DNA of 64,000 nt, from assembly GCF_001029435.1 (NCBI RefSeq), contig NZ_LDOV01000020.1:62001-126000 (forward strand). Direction: 5' to 3'. Shown piece after piece: positions 9,929 through 18,929 of the stretch (positions within the stretch are counted from its first letter, which is position 1; the number at the start of each line of letters is the position of its first letter). Source of the stretch: Photobacterium aphoticum (lineage in GTDB: Bacteria > Pseudomonadota > Gammaproteobacteria > Enterobacterales > Vibrionaceae). The translations under genes were made by a program, and so were the position numbers. Below the pieces are notes generated by a model. The model ran no database searches, was not told the origin of the DNA, and was given only the letters and a program-made list of their open reading frames with translations.

Positions 9929-10759
9929 TTAACGTTGTGATAAGGTCATTTCACACACTTTAAGCACATCGACCGTTTCAACCGCATCATGAACGCGAAT
10001 GATCTGCGCCCCTTTCATTGCGGCAATCGCGGCACACGCCAAGCTCCCTGCAAGACACTCCGCCGGTTTTTTATCTAATAATTTAAAGATCATCGATTTA
10101 CGGGACATCCCCACCAACAAGGGTAGACCGAAACGATGAAAATCGTCCAAATGCGCAAGCAATTGATAATTGTGTTCGAGGGTTTTACCAAATCCGTAAC
10201 CCGGATCCAGCAATAACTGAGATCGAGGGATCCCGACCGCTTCACACGCGGCCACTCGCTCCGCCAAAAACTCACCCACGTCCGCAATCACGTCGTGGTA
10301 AGTCGGCTGAGCTTGCATTGTACGTGGTTGCCCCTGCATATGCATCAAGCAAATCGGCACACCCGCTGCTGCTGCCGCCTCTAGCGCGCCCGGCTCTTGC
10401 AGTGCACGCACATCATTGATCAGATCCGCACCGGCCTTGACCGCTTCTGTCATCACAGCGGCTTTGCTGGTATCAATGGAAATCCAGCAATCAAATCGCT
10501 GACGAATGGCTTCAATCACTGGGAGCACGCGCGCAAGCTCTTCACTCTCGCTGACTTCTGCCGCGCCCGGACGGGTAGACTCTCCGCCGATATCCAAAAT
10601 GCTGGTACCGGCCAAGACCATGCGTTCTGCATGACGCAAAGCGTTGTCCAGCTGATTAAACTGACCGCCATCAGAAAAGGAATCGGGGGTGAAGTTGAGG
10701 ATCCCCATGGTATGAGGACGGCTTAAATCGAGGGTTTTGGCTTTACTGGTCAATATCAC
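9929..10759 (-). CDS. folP: Dihydropteroate synthase
   Basis: FolP joins p-aminobenzoate to dihydropterin pyrophosphate in folate synthesis and is the sulfonamide target. The 276-residue product carries both signatures: MGILNFTPDSFSDGG and LDIGGESTRPGA, plus LLDPGYGFGKTLEHNYQLL and GMSRKSMI. The GTG start at 10757-10759 has GGGAG nine bases upstream; no better start exists. In the ftsH-folP-glmM order the gap after ftsH contains a strong terminator, so folP-glmM may depend on partial read-through or an unrecognised start. Confidence 0.97.
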   Translation of the reverse strand: MILTSKAKTLDLSRPHTMGILNFTPDSFSDGGQFNQLDNALRHAERMVLAGTSILDIGGESTRPGAAEVSESEELARVLPVIEAIRQRFDCWISIDTSKAAVMTEAVKAGADLINDVRALQEPGALEAAAAAGVPICLMHMQGQPRTMQAQPTYHDVIADVGEFLAERVAACEAVGIPRSQLLLDPGYGFGKTLEHNYQLLAHLDDFHRFGLPLLVGMSRKSMIFKLLDKKPAECLAGSLACAAIAAMKGAQIIRVHDAVETVDVLKVCEMTLSQR

Positions 10760-10829
10760 AGGCGGTGTCTCCCTAAATCTGCCCGGCTAAATGGCCGACA
10801 CAACGCGCGGGCCAGAAAACAGGGTCAAT

Positions 10830-10856
10830 AAAAAACCCCGACCTAGGCCGGGGTTT
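10830..10856 (-). terminator. Intrinsic terminator between ftsH and folP
   Basis: AAACCCCG (10833-10840) pairs with CGGGGTTT (10849-10856) and a U-run follows on the minus transcript. The hairpin directly follows the ftsH stop. Confidence 0.85.
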
Positions 10857-10874
10857 GGTATAGCGTGAATGCGA

Positions 10875-12833
10875 TTAAGCTTGTGGCTTATCGTCTTCGT
10901 TGTTGCGAAGTGATGTCGCTTCAGGCGCTTGTGCGTCTGTGGTTTCCGCTTCCGCTTTTGGCTCTGACTTGGTTACGTCAACCGCCGCTGCTTTTAGCGT
11001 ATCGCCTTCATCACCCCAGCCTTTTGGTGCGCGGATTTCAGTCTTGCGCTCCATCAGATCGTCGATCTGGCCGGCATCAATGGTTTCGTACTTCATCAAC
11101 GCATCTTTCATTGCATGCATGATATCCATGTTTTGCTCAAGGATTTCACGCGCACGCTCGTAGTTGCGGTCGATGATAGCGCGCACTTCGTCGTCGATCA
11201 GCTTGGCTGTGTCGTCAGACATGTGCTTGCTTTGCGTTACGCTACGACCCAGGAATACTTCACCTTCGTCTTCTGCGTACAGCAATGGACCCAGCTTCTC
11301 AGAGAAGCCCCACTGCGTCACCATCTTACGCGCAATGTCTGTTGCACGTTCGATATCGTTAGACGCACCGGTTGATACCTTGTCCACACCGTAAATCAGC
11401 TCTTCAGCCAAACGACCGCCGTACAGGCTAGAGATCATTGACTCCAAGAACTCACGTGAGTGACTCACACGATCTTGCTCAGGCAAGTACATGGTCACAC
11501 CCAGCGCACGGCCACGTGGAATGATAGACACTTTGTAAACCGGATCGTGATCAGGTACCAGGCGACCGATAATCGCGTGACCAGCTTCGTGGTAAGCGGT
11601 GGATTCTTTCTGATCTTCAGACATCACCATCGACTTACGCTCTGCACCCATCATGATCTTGTCTTTAGCGAGTTCAAACTCCACCATCGACACGGTACGC
11701 TTGTTACCACGCGCAGCAAATAGCGCCGCTTCGTTCACAAGGTTAGCCAGATCGGCACCCGAGAAGCCCGGAGTACCACGTGCAATCAGTTCAGGTTTCA
11801 CATCACCGTCCAGTGGCACTTTACGCATGTGCACTTTCAGGATTTGTTCACGGCCACGTACATCCGGCAAACCTACCACTACCTGACGGTCGAAACGGCC
11901 AGGACGCAATAGTGCAGGGTCAAGTACGTCAGGACGGTTGGTCGCGGCAATCACGATGATGCCTTCGTTACCTTCAAAACCATCCATCTCAACCAGCATC
12001 TGGTTCAGGGTTTGCTCACGCTCATCGTGACCACCACCGACACCAGCACCACGCTGACGACCGACGGCATCGATTTCATCGATAAAGATGATACATGGCG
12101 CGGCTTTCTTCGCTTGTTCGAACATGTCACGAACACGGGACGCACCCACACCCACGAACATTTCAACGAAGTCAGAACCAGAAATCGTAAAGAACGGTAC
12201 TTTTGCTTCACCAGCAATCGCTTTGGCCAGCAAGGTTTTACCTGTACCCGGAGGACCGACCATCAAGACACCCGTTGGGATCTTACCGCCCAGTTTCTGG
12301 AAACGGCTTGGATCGCGCAGGTAGTCTACCAGCTCTTTCACGTCCTCTTTTGCTTCATCACAGCCCGCCACGTCCGCAAAGGTTGTTTTGATCTGATCTT
12401 CGCTCATCATGCGGGCCTTGGATTTACCAAACGACATGGCACCTTTGCCACCGCCGCCCTGCATTTGGCGCATAAAGAAAATCCAGACACCGATGAGAAG
12501 CAGCATCGGGAACCAAGAGATAAATATAGAAGCGAGTAGGCTTTGTTCCTCAGGAGGCGTACCCATCACTTTTACATCAGCGTTAATAAGGTCGTCTAAC
12601 AGCTTTTGATCGTTATAGACTGGCAGATAAGTGACGTATCGCGTGTTATTACTTTTGGTGACAGTAATCTCACGATCATTGAATCGAACTTCCTTTATCT
12701 CGCCCTTCCCGATTTCACGGACAAATGTTGTGTAGTCGACTTGACGGCCAGCATTGTCACCAGGCCCGAAGCTCTGAAAAACAGACATCAGAACCACAGC
12801 GATAACCAACCACAGAATCAAGTTTTTTGCCAT
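10875..12833 (-). CDS. ftsH: ATP-dependent zinc metalloprotease FtsH
   Basis: FtsH is the membrane-anchored AAA+ protease that degrades unassembled membrane proteins, sigma-32 and LpxC. Two N-terminal membrane helices flank a periplasmic region; the AAA domain has Walker A GPPGTGKT and Walker B IIFIDEID, the second region of homology [19 protein letters not shown], and the protease domain has zinc motif HEAGH. The tail is long, acidic and low in complexity. I chose the ATG at 12831-12833 ([14 protein letters not shown]), the usual family start; a TTG three codons upstream (MSD prefix) is possible. It follows rlmE by about 50 bases. Confidence 0.97.
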   Translation of the reverse strand: MAKNLILWLVIAVVLMSVFQSFGPGDNAGRQVDYTTFVREIGKGEIKEVRFNDREITVTKSNNTRYVTYLPVYNDQKLLDDLINADVKVMGTPPEEQSLLASIFISWFPMLLLIGVWIFFMRQMQGGGGKGAMSFGKSKARMMSEDQIKTTFADVAGCDEAKEDVKELVDYLRDPSRFQKLGGKIPTGVLMVGPPGTGKTLLAKAIAGEAKVPFFTISGSDFVEMFVGVGASRVRDMFEQAKKAAPCIIFIDEIDAVGRQRGAGVGGGHDEREQTLNQMLVEMDGFEGNEGIIVIAATNRPDVLDPALLRPGRFDRQVVVGLPDVRGREQILKVHMRKVPLDGDVKPELIARGTPGFSGADLANLVNEAALFAARGNKRTVSMVEFELAKDKIMMGAERKSMVMSEDQKESTAYHEAGHAIIGRLVPDHDPVYKVSIIPRGRALGVTMYLPEQDRVSHSREFLESMISSLYGGRLAEELIYGVDKVSTGASNDIERATDIARKMVTQWGFSEKLGPLLYAEDEGEVFLGRSVTQSKHMSDDTAKLIDDEVRAIIDRNYERAREILEQNMDIMHAMKDALMKYETIDAGQIDDLMERKTEIRAPKGWGDEGDTLKAAAVDVTKSEPKAEAETTDAQAPEATSLRNNEDDKPQA

Positions 12834-12882
12834 GTCACTCAAGGTGTTAACCTCGCGATAACTAATAGATGAATTTAGGGTA

Positions 12883-13512
12883 CTACAGTTTGTAACCTGT
12901 AGCTACAATATAAACCTCACGAGAGCGATCTCGTGACGAGTCCGGCTTACGAATTTTGACCACTTTAAACATACTACGCACTTCAGCCAGATATTGGTCA
13001 AAGCCTTCACCTTGGAAAACTTTTACCGCAAAGCTGCCATTCGGTGCAAGTACTTGTCGACACATATCTAATGCTAGTTCAACAAGATACATTGCTCTAG
13101 GTTGGTCTGATGCTAGATTACCACTCATGTTGGGTGCCATATCTGACAACACAACATCCACCATATCAGGCTGAATGCGATCTAATAACGCCTCCAGCAC
13201 TGCTTCTTCACGGAAGTCCCCTTGCAAGAAGCTTACGCCCGGTAAGGAGTCCATCGGAAGAATATCACACGCGATAACTTGTCCATCATCGCCCACCACG
13301 TCTGCCGCATACTGTGACCAGCCGCCTGGTGCTGCCCCCAAGTCGACTACCGTCATCCCTGGTTTCAGCAGTTTGTCTTTCTGTTGAATTTCTTCAATTT
13401 TAAAAATTGCGCGAGAGCGGTAGCCCTTTTTTTGCGCTTCTAAAACATATTTGTCGTCAAAATGTTCTTTCAACCAACGGCCAGAACTGCCCGAATGCTT
13501 TTTTTTACTCAT
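12883..13512 (-). CDS. rlmE: 23S rRNA (uridine-2'-O)-methyltransferase RlmE
   Basis: RlmE (FtsJ/RrmJ) methylates U2552 in the A-loop of 23S rRNA, a heat-shock-linked step of 50S maturation. The 209-residue product begins with the basic [20 protein letters not shown], then [14 protein letters not shown], the SAM-binding [15 protein letters not shown], the catalytic aspartate region [11 protein letters not shown], and [10 protein letters not shown] and [14 protein letters not shown]. It is transcribed with ftsH and is divergent from yhbY, the classical arrangement. Confidence 0.98.
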   Translation of the reverse strand: MSKKKHSGSSGRWLKEHFDDKYVLEAQKKGYRSRAIFKIEEIQQKDKLLKPGMTVVDLGAAPGGWSQYAADVVGDDGQVIACDILPMDSLPGVSFLQGDFREEAVLEALLDRIQPDMVDVVLSDMAPNMSGNLASDQPRAMYLVELALDMCRQVLAPNGSFAVKVFQGEGFDQYLAEVRSMFKVVKIRKPDSSRDRSREVYIVATGYKL

Positions 13513-13651
13513 GATTTACCTAATGAGTTTGGGTACTTATCAAGTATACTCAGCTACACCACAATTGGCGTATACTAAACAAATTAGTCTTCTAGACTAT
13601 ATGGCGTTAGAATACGCGGTTTTCAACCCTAATGTTAATAATAGAGTCAAC

Positions 13652-13948
13652 ATGAATCTAAGCACCAAGCAGAAGCAGTACCTTAAAGGTCTTGCCCACA
13701 ACCTAAAACCAGTCGTTCTTATGGGTGCCAACGGCCTGACAGAAGCCGTACTTGCCGAGATTGAGCTGGCGCTTGACCACCATGAGCTTATCAAGGTTAA
13801 AGTGGCTGCTGAAGAGCGCGAAACCAAAGTTTTGATCGTTGACGCCATTGTCCGCGAAACCAAAGCTGAAAAAGTTCAGGTTATCGGTAAGACCCTAGTG
13901 CTATTCCGCCAGAGCGAAGATCGTAAGATCGAGCTGCCGCGCAAATAA
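13652..13948 (+). CDS. yhbY: Ribosome assembly RNA-binding protein YhbY
   Basis: YhbY is a single CRM/KH-like domain protein that associates with pre-50S particles. The 98-residue product starts MNLSTKQKQYLKGLAHNLKP and contains VVLMGANGLTEAVLAEIELAL (the GxxG-type loop) and LVLFRQSEDRKIELPRK. The open frame extends far upstream, but only this ATG gives the family length. It is divergent from rlmE; the shared gap holds two TATACT elements that could serve as -10 boxes without clear -35 partners. Confidence 0.93.
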   Translation: MNLSTKQKQYLKGLAHNLKPVVLMGANGLTEAVLAEIELALDHHELIKVKVAAEERETKVLIVDAIVRETKAEKVQVIGKTLVLFRQSEDRKIELPRK

Positions 13949-13974
13949 AAAAGGCCGCCAGCGCGGCCTTTTTT
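13947..13974 (+). terminator. Intrinsic terminator after yhbY
   Basis: GGCCGC (13953-13958) pairs with GCGGCC (13963-13968) with A-run before and six T after; it overlaps the yhbY stop and could work in both directions. Confidence 0.9.
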
Positions 13975-14015
13975 ACTGTTCCTTCATGGCACGGAACGCC
14001 ATGAACGAATGGATA

Positions 14016-14033
14016 CATGCCCAAACGGGCATG
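14016..14033 (-). terminator. Hairpin after greA (weak terminator)
   Basis: CATGCCC (14016-14022) pairs with GGGCATG (14027-14033) directly after the greA stop; a second dyad CATGGC/GCCATG lies at 13985-14003. Neither has a good U-run on the minus strand, but the A-run of the yhbY terminator further down would supply one. Confidence 0.4.
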
Positions 14034-14043
14034 CCTTTCTGGC

Positions 14044-14517
14044 TTAGATGTAAGCCACTTCCGCGATTTCAAATTCGCGTGTGCCACCCGGTGTCACGAT
14101 GGTTACTTCGTCGTCTTGCATCTTACCGATAAGACCACGTGCAATCGGTGAGTTCACCGAAATACGACCCGCTTTAATTTCCGCTTCGTCATCACCCACG
14201 ATCTGATACGTCACTTCTTCTTCTGTATCGACATCGATCAAGGTAACCGTTGTACCGAAAATCACTTTGCCTGTGTTCTGCATCTTGGTCACATCAATCA
14301 CCTGTGCCACAGACAGCTTGTATTCGATGTCACGGATCTGCGCTTCACAAATGCCTTGCTCTTCACGCGCCGCATGATATTCAGCGTTTTCTTTTAGATC
14401 CCCCAGCTCACGCGCTTCACCAATGGCTTGCGAAATAAGCGGGCGACGCTTAGTCAGGATTTCCAGTTCTTCGCGTAGCAGTTTCTCACCGCGTACCGTC
14501 ATTGGAATCTTTTCCAT
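14044..14517 (-). CDS. greA: Transcription elongation factor GreA
   Basis: GreA rescues backtracked RNA polymerase by stimulating cleavage of the nascent RNA 3' end. The 157-residue product has the N-terminal antiparallel coiled coil ([38 protein letters not shown], holding the tip acidic residues) and the C-terminal FKBP-like domain ([16 protein letters not shown]). Length is normal. The leader of about 80 bases upstream contains a hairpin with a nine-base U-run, which suggests premature termination ahead of the gene. Confidence 0.98.
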   Translation of the reverse strand: MEKIPMTVRGEKLLREELEILTKRRPLISQAIGEARELGDLKENAEYHAAREEQGICEAQIRDIEYKLSVAQVIDVTKMQNTGKVIFGTTVTLIDVDTEEEVTYQIVGDDEAEIKAGRISVNSPIARGLIGKMQDDEVTIVTPGGTREFEIAEVAYI

Positions 14518-14561
14518 AAATTTCTTACCTCAACGCCCGTATAGCTCTCGCTATAAAAGGC

Positions 14562-14595
14562 AAAAAAAAAGCCAGTCCGGTAGCATGACCGAACC
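14562..14595 (-). terminator. Terminator-like element in the greA leader
   Basis: On the minus transcript an 8-bp stem (14588-14595 with 14574-14581, one or two G-U pairs) is followed within three bases by nine U (14562-14570). It ends about 45 bases before greA. A further perfect hairpin TATAGC/GCTATA (14540-14555 region) follows it. Confidence 0.5.
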
Positions 14596-15027
14596 TATCG
14601 ATTAAATAAGGGAACACTTCATTCTAAACAAAGATGCCCAAGAGATCACCCTTGTTCCGTGATCTAGGCACCCAAGCGAATAAAACAAAATCACTGCTTT
14701 TTCCCGCCATCTCTACCCCTAACTGAAGTTGTACTTTTTTTATGCGCCCGTGATCACAATTATATGGATTGATACATTTTTTTGCGCCTAAAAGCGCGAC
14801 AACAAAAGTCTAAAAACACCTAAATGCACACTTTGCAGTGAACTTTTCAAATTAAACGCAACCACCTGAATTTGTTAAAAAATAAAACATAAAACCCGCC
14901 ATCATTCATACCTTTAAAGTATTTTTCAGTTTTTTTTACTAACAGTTTCGTCAGCACAAACAGTAAAAAGAACACCATGCATTTAGCACGGTTATGCATA
15001 CGACATAATTTCCAAAAGGATTCGACA
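14596..15027. other. greA/ompU divergent intergenic region
   Basis: About 430 bases without a convincing gene. It is strongly A/T-rich near 14870-14950 with T-runs and TNAAA-like words of the kind bound by ToxR ahead of ompU in Vibrio; a possible promoter for the porin is TTTAAA-18-TACTAA around 14909-14942. Two ATGCAT palindromes (14977-14982, 14994-14999) lie in the porin leader. These are suggestions from inspection only. Confidence 0.4.
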
Positions 15028-16029
15028 ATGAACAAAAAACTGATTGCTCTAGCTGTAGCAGCAGCTTCTATCTCTTCTCTAGCAAACGCAGCAGAAGTGT
15101 ACTCTGACGAAACATCTAGCCTAGCAGTTGGCGGTCGTTTTGAAGCGCGTGGCGTTCTAGCGGACAATGATGAAGGCAACGGCAAAGTTACTGACGCAAC
15201 TCGCGTACGTATTAACGTAGCAGGTAAAACAGACATCTCTGATAACCTATACGGTGTCGGCTTCTTTGAAAAAGAATTCCAAAGTGCAGACAGCGCAGAT
15301 GACGAAACTCGTTACGCATACGCTGGTCTAGGCGGCGAATACGGCCAAGTAGTTTACGGTAAAGCAGACGGCTCACTAGGCATGCTAACTGACTTCACCG
15401 ATATCATGGCTTACAACGGTAACGAAGCAGGTAACAAGATTGCTGCGGGCGACCGTACTAGCAACAACTTGTCATACGTTGGTTCATTCGACCTTTCTGG
15501 CAACAACCTAACTGTTAAAGCGAACTACGTATTTGACGACGGTCAGAACACTGACGGTTACTCTGCAGCGGCAATGTACGCAATGGACATGGGTCTAGCG
15601 TTCGGTGCGGGTTACGGTGAACAAGACGGTCAGCATACAAGCCTAGGCCATCAAGACAAGACTGCTAAGCAGGCTTTCGGTGCGATTTCTTACACCTTCG
15701 GTGACTTCTACGTAGCAGGTCTGTACCAAGACGCAGAAAACACTATCGTTGACGATGCAATCATCGATAACTCTCGCGGCTACGAATTGGCTGCAGCGTA
15801 CTCTTGGAACCAGACAGTGTTCACTTCTACGTACAACTACCTAGAAGACACTGATGCATCAGGCAAAGCGAAAGATCTACGTGACTCTCTAGCATTTGAT
15901 GCAACTTACTACTTCAACAAGAACTTCCGTACTTACGCATCTTACAAGTTCAACCTGCTAGACAGCGACTTCGTTGGCAAAGCAGCGGGTTCTGATGAAT
16001 TCGTACTAGGTGCACGTTACGACTTCTAA
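15028..16029 (+). CDS. ompU: OmpU-like general porin
   Basis: An outer-membrane trimeric 16-strand porin for small hydrophilic solutes; in Vibrio OmpU is ToxR-activated and confers bile and peptide resistance. The 333-residue precursor has a signal peptide (MNKKLIALAVAAASISSLANA, cut before AEVYS). Alternating beta strands, conserved porin blocks (GRFEARGV, YAGLGGEYGQVVYGKADG, TDFTDIMAYNG) and a C-terminal GARYDF ending in the Phe needed for BAM recognition are visible. ATG at 15028 is preceded by AAAAGGA; the open frame upstream of it has no such site. Leu is mostly encoded by CTA, a sign of high expression. Confidence 0.93.
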   Translation: MNKKLIALAVAAASISSLANAAEVYSDETSSLAVGGRFEARGVLADNDEGNGKVTDATRVRINVAGKTDISDNLYGVGFFEKEFQSADSADDETRYAYAGLGGEYGQVVYGKADGSLGMLTDFTDIMAYNGNEAGNKIAAGDRTSNNLSYVGSFDLSGNNLTVKANYVFDDGQNTDGYSAAAMYAMDMGLAFGAGYGEQDGQHTSLGHQDKTAKQAFGAISYTFGDFYVAGLYQDAENTIVDDAIIDNSRGYELAAAYSWNQTVFTSTYNYLEDTDASGKAKDLRDSLAFDATYYFNKNFRTYASYKFNLLDSDFVGKAAGSDEFVLGARYDF

Positions 16030-16060
16030 TCCATTTGGGATTGATGTCATAGCGAATTCA

Positions 16061-16095
16061 CGGCGCTGACCTTCGGGGTGGCGCCGTTTTGTTTT
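16061..16095 (+). terminator. Intrinsic terminator after ompU
   Basis: CGGCGC (16061-16066) pairs with GCGCCG (16081-16086), followed by TTTTGTTTT. Confidence 0.8.
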
Positions 16096-16133
16096 ATGAT
16101 GGCCCACCTTGGTGTACAAATGAAAGGTGACGC

Positions 16134-17633
16134 ATGCTGCGTATTCTGCTCGCTTCTTTGAGCCTCGCGCTCACACTACCCGCCACAGCGGCGGAGACTA
16201 ACCAACCGACTTCCCAACCCGCTGCAGCCACGCAAGCGGTATCCGCCAAACACGCCGGCACATCGAATACAGCCCATGCCAAGCGCTGGACACCGCCTTA
16301 TCATTTACTGCCTGCGGGTAATGACAGTGCGCTACTGGTGATCGACATGGCGAGCGGGAAAACACTGTATCAGCACCGCGCAACGAAATTGCAGCCACCC
16401 GCCAGCACCCAAAAAATGCTGACCGCCTTGGCCGCCAAGCTGTATTTACCGTCTGACTTTCGCTTTGAGACCACCCTTGCCCAGCAAGGTGATGATCTGG
16501 TGTTCCAGTTCAGTGGCGATCCGACCCTTTCGCGCCAACAACTGGCCGGGCTACTCAAGCAAGCGAAACAAAAAGGGATCCGCACCATCAAGGGTGACAT
16601 CCTGCTCAATGGTCAAGTCTTTAGCGGTCAAGAACATGCTACAGGTCTGCCGTGGGATATTCTGGGCGTGTGTTACAGCGCCCCAGCCAGCAGCCTGAGC
16701 TTGGAGCACAACTGTGTACAAGGCGCGCTGTACAGCAACCGGGCTCAAGGGCAACCAACACGGGTACATGTTCCCAGCCACCAGCCTGTCACGGTCACCA
16801 GCACGGCCAAAGTGGGGCCAGAAAAACCCAAAGACACTGATTTTTGTGAATTGCAGCTCAACGTCGCCCCCGACAACCACTACCTGCTAAGTGGTTGCTT
16901 ACCTCAGCGTAAGAACCCGCTGCCTCTTAACTTTGCCGTGCAAGATACCGAGACTTACATCGCCGATACCCTCCAGCTTGAGCTAAAACGCTTGGGCATG
17001 CGCCTGAACGGCAAGATCCGCCGAGATGACAGCGCGACCGGCAAGGTGATTGCCCGCCATCGCTCAGCCACGCTTGATGAGCTGCTGACGACCATGGTGC
17101 AAGACTCGGATAACCTCATTGCCGATAACCTGGCAAAAACGCTGGGTGGCCGCTACTTCCAGCAACCAGGGAACTTCAGCAATGGCACGGCAGCCATCAA
17201 AGCGATTTTGAAAGACAAGGCACAGATTGATTTGAGCAATGCCGTACTGGCCGACGGTTCGGGCTTATCCCGTAATAACCGCTTAACCGCCCAGCAGATG
17301 CATCAGGTGCTGGCGTATATTTATCAGCATGACAACACGCTCGGGCTGATGAAGACGCTGCCCACCAGTGGTAAAACCGGCACCCTGCGCTACCGACAGA
17401 GCCTGCGTCAACCGCCATTGGCGGGTCGCATTGAGGCCAAGAGCGGCTCGCTGTACGGGACTTACAACTTAGCGGGGTTTGTGAAAACGCAATCGGGCAA
17501 AACGTTGCTTGTGGTACAGATGGTCACCAACTACCTGCCTGAGCCGGTTGATCCGGATGCGCCACGTGTGACACCACCGATCCAAGCGTTTGAGACCACG
17601 CTGTATGAAGACTTGTATTACGGTCGTTATTAG
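16134..17633 (+). CDS. dacB: D-alanyl-D-alanine carboxypeptidase/endopeptidase PBP4
   Basis: DacB is a periplasmic class C low-molecular-weight PBP that trims pentapeptides and cuts peptide cross-links. The 499-residue product has a signal peptide (LLASLSLALTLPATAAE), a low-complexity Thr/Ala-rich linker, the SxxK motif STQK at 91-94, the SDN triad in QDSDNLIADN, and KTG in SGKTGTLRYR, with a large insert between the first two as in PBP4. ATG is preceded by AAAGGTGA. Its 3' end merges into short degenerate repeats and is closed by a bidirectional terminator. Confidence 0.95.
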   Translation: MLRILLASLSLALTLPATAAETNQPTSQPAAATQAVSAKHAGTSNTAHAKRWTPPYHLLPAGNDSALLVIDMASGKTLYQHRATKLQPPASTQKMLTALAAKLYLPSDFRFETTLAQQGDDLVFQFSGDPTLSRQQLAGLLKQAKQKGIRTIKGDILLNGQVFSGQEHATGLPWDILGVCYSAPASSLSLEHNCVQGALYSNRAQGQPTRVHVPSHQPVTVTSTAKVGPEKPKDTDFCELQLNVAPDNHYLLSGCLPQRKNPLPLNFAVQDTETYIADTLQLELKRLGMRLNGKIRRDDSATGKVIARHRSATLDELLTTMVQDSDNLIADNLAKTLGGRYFQQPGNFSNGTAAIKAILKDKAQIDLSNAVLADGSGLSRNNRLTAQQMHQVLAYIYQHDNTLGLMKTLPTSGKTGTLRYRQSLRQPPLAGRIEAKSGSLYGTYNLAGFVKTQSGKTLLVVQMVTNYLPEPVDPDAPRVTPPIQAFETTLYEDLYYGRY

Positions 17634-17687
17634 CCGTCGTTATTAGCCGCGATTATTAACTGTCGTTGTTAGCCATCGTTAATGGCC
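17625..17687 (+). repeat. Degenerate 13-base tandem repeat at the 3' end of dacB
   Basis: Five imperfect units related to CGTTATTAGCCGT start near 17625, 17638, 17650, 17664 and 17677. The first unit contains the dacB stop codon, so the array straddles the gene end. Confidence 0.6.
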
Positions 17688-17716
17688 ACAGGCATCAAAC
17701 AAAAAATAGAACAACA

Positions 17717-17749
17717 AAAACGGCGAGTGCTTATCACACTCGCCGTTTT
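17717..17749. terminator. Bidirectional terminator between dacB and mgtE
   Basis: Perfect 13-bp inverted repeat AAAACGGCGAGTG (17717-17729) with its complement at 17737-17749 and a seven-base loop; serves both convergent genes. Confidence 0.9.
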
Positions 17750-17794
17750 CTTTTGGGATGTAGATTTGAGTTTTGATTGCGATTTAGCGTTTCC

Positions 17795-18673
17795 TCAGGC
17801 CAACCCCAATACAGCATTCACCGTGGTGAAGTAGATGATCATCCCGGTGATATCGACTACCGAGGCCAGTACCGGGCTCACCAAGACCGCCGGATCCAGT
17901 TTCAATGCGCGGGCAATCATCGGTAGCACGCCGCCGACTGTCGTGGACAACACGACCTGCAAGGCAATCGCGATCCCAATGGCTAACGCCACATCAGATA
18001 ACAACATGCCATTGGGCAACAGCGTACTGTCACTAAACACCAGCACACGACCAACAATTACGGTAGCCAACACTGCGGCAATCACCAGTGCAACGCGGAA
18101 CTCTTTCCACACCACCCGTGCCCAGTCCCGACAATGGATCTCTTCCATCGCCAGCGCCCTAACCACCAATGTCGCCGCTTGAGAACCGGTATTCCCCCCA
18201 GCCGCTGCGATCACTGGCATGTAGATCGCCAGCAACACCAATTGGCTCAAGGTATCTTCGTAATGTGAGATGATCAAGCCAGAGACAATCCCCAGCAAAG
18301 CCAGGCCCACAATCCAGCCAATACGCTCACGCACATGGTTAAACACGCTGTTTTGCAAGTAGTGACCTGCCGGCTCCGCTTCGGAGCAAATCAACCCCAG
18401 CGCGTTTGCCAAATGGCGCATGCATACCTCTTCCCCACGCTCATCCAATCTGTCGAGCAAACTTTGCACATGACGCAGTGGGATCTCGTGCAACATCGCA
18501 ATGGCTTCGGCCAGTGGCATTTTCACCAACAACGCCGCCTGCTCATCCAAGCTGTATTTCAAAAACGCATTGCGCACCGCCAAAATATCGCGCTGGGCAA
18601 ACGCCGTTTTATGTTGTGTATTACGTTCTGTTTTTTCTGCTGCAGCACCTGCTGCATAGTGCATTACCGCCAT
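17795..18673 (-). CDS. mgtE: MgtE-family Mg2+ transporter, short form without CBS domains
   Basis: MgtE proteins are dimeric Mg2+ channels/transporters of the inner membrane. This 292-residue product has part of the cytosolic N domain (LLVKMPLAEAIAMLHEIPLRHVQ) followed directly by the five-helix membrane domain, with the signature PVIAAAGGNTGSQAATLVVRALA and the Asp-containing pore helices near the C-terminus (SVVDITGMIIYF). The CBS pair that senses Mg2+ in the roughly 450-residue Thermus-type proteins is absent. ATG is preceded by GGGAG. A 330-base leader with its own small ORF and terminator precedes it. Substrate could also be another divalent ion such as Co2+. Confidence 0.88.
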   Translation of the reverse strand: MAVMHYAAGAAAEKTERNTQHKTAFAQRDILAVRNAFLKYSLDEQAALLVKMPLAEAIAMLHEIPLRHVQSLLDRLDERGEEVCMRHLANALGLICSEAEPAGHYLQNSVFNHVRERIGWIVGLALLGIVSGLIISHYEDTLSQLVLLAIYMPVIAAAGGNTGSQAATLVVRALAMEEIHCRDWARVVWKEFRVALVIAAVLATVIVGRVLVFSDSTLLPNGMLLSDVALAIGIAIALQVVLSTTVGGVLPMIARALKLDPAVLVSPVLASVVDITGMIIYFTTVNAVLGLA

Positions 18674-18902
18674 GGCGAATCTCCCGATTGGCTAACAGTA
18701 ACGACCACCGGAGTACCCTTTTTCGTACGCCACAGGCACAGCCTTATGGCTGATCACGGAATAACATTTATCACCGCGCAGGCACACAAGGACACGGCCA
18801 CAGACACGCACAGTCAGTGGACACTCGCTATTGAGAATAAGGCAAGAAAATCAAGGAAATGATGTTTTGAAGGGGTATCAAAAGATAAGTAAAACAAACA
18901 GT

Positions 18903-18926
18903 TCCGAACCTGTGGGGCGGTTCGGA
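18903..18926 (-). terminator. Terminator in the mgtE leader
   Basis: TCCGAACC (18919-18926 on the minus strand) pairs with GGTTCGGA (18903-18910); loop of eight; followed by the U-rich TGTTTGTTTT. It lies about 230 bases before mgtE and 20 bases after the leader ORF. Confidence 0.65.
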
Positions 18927-18929
18927 CTA

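Noticed and set aside
14847..15236. 129-codon ORF antisense to the porin gene
   Set aside because: It mirrors the signal-peptide region of the porin on the other strand and has no family match or ribosome-binding site.
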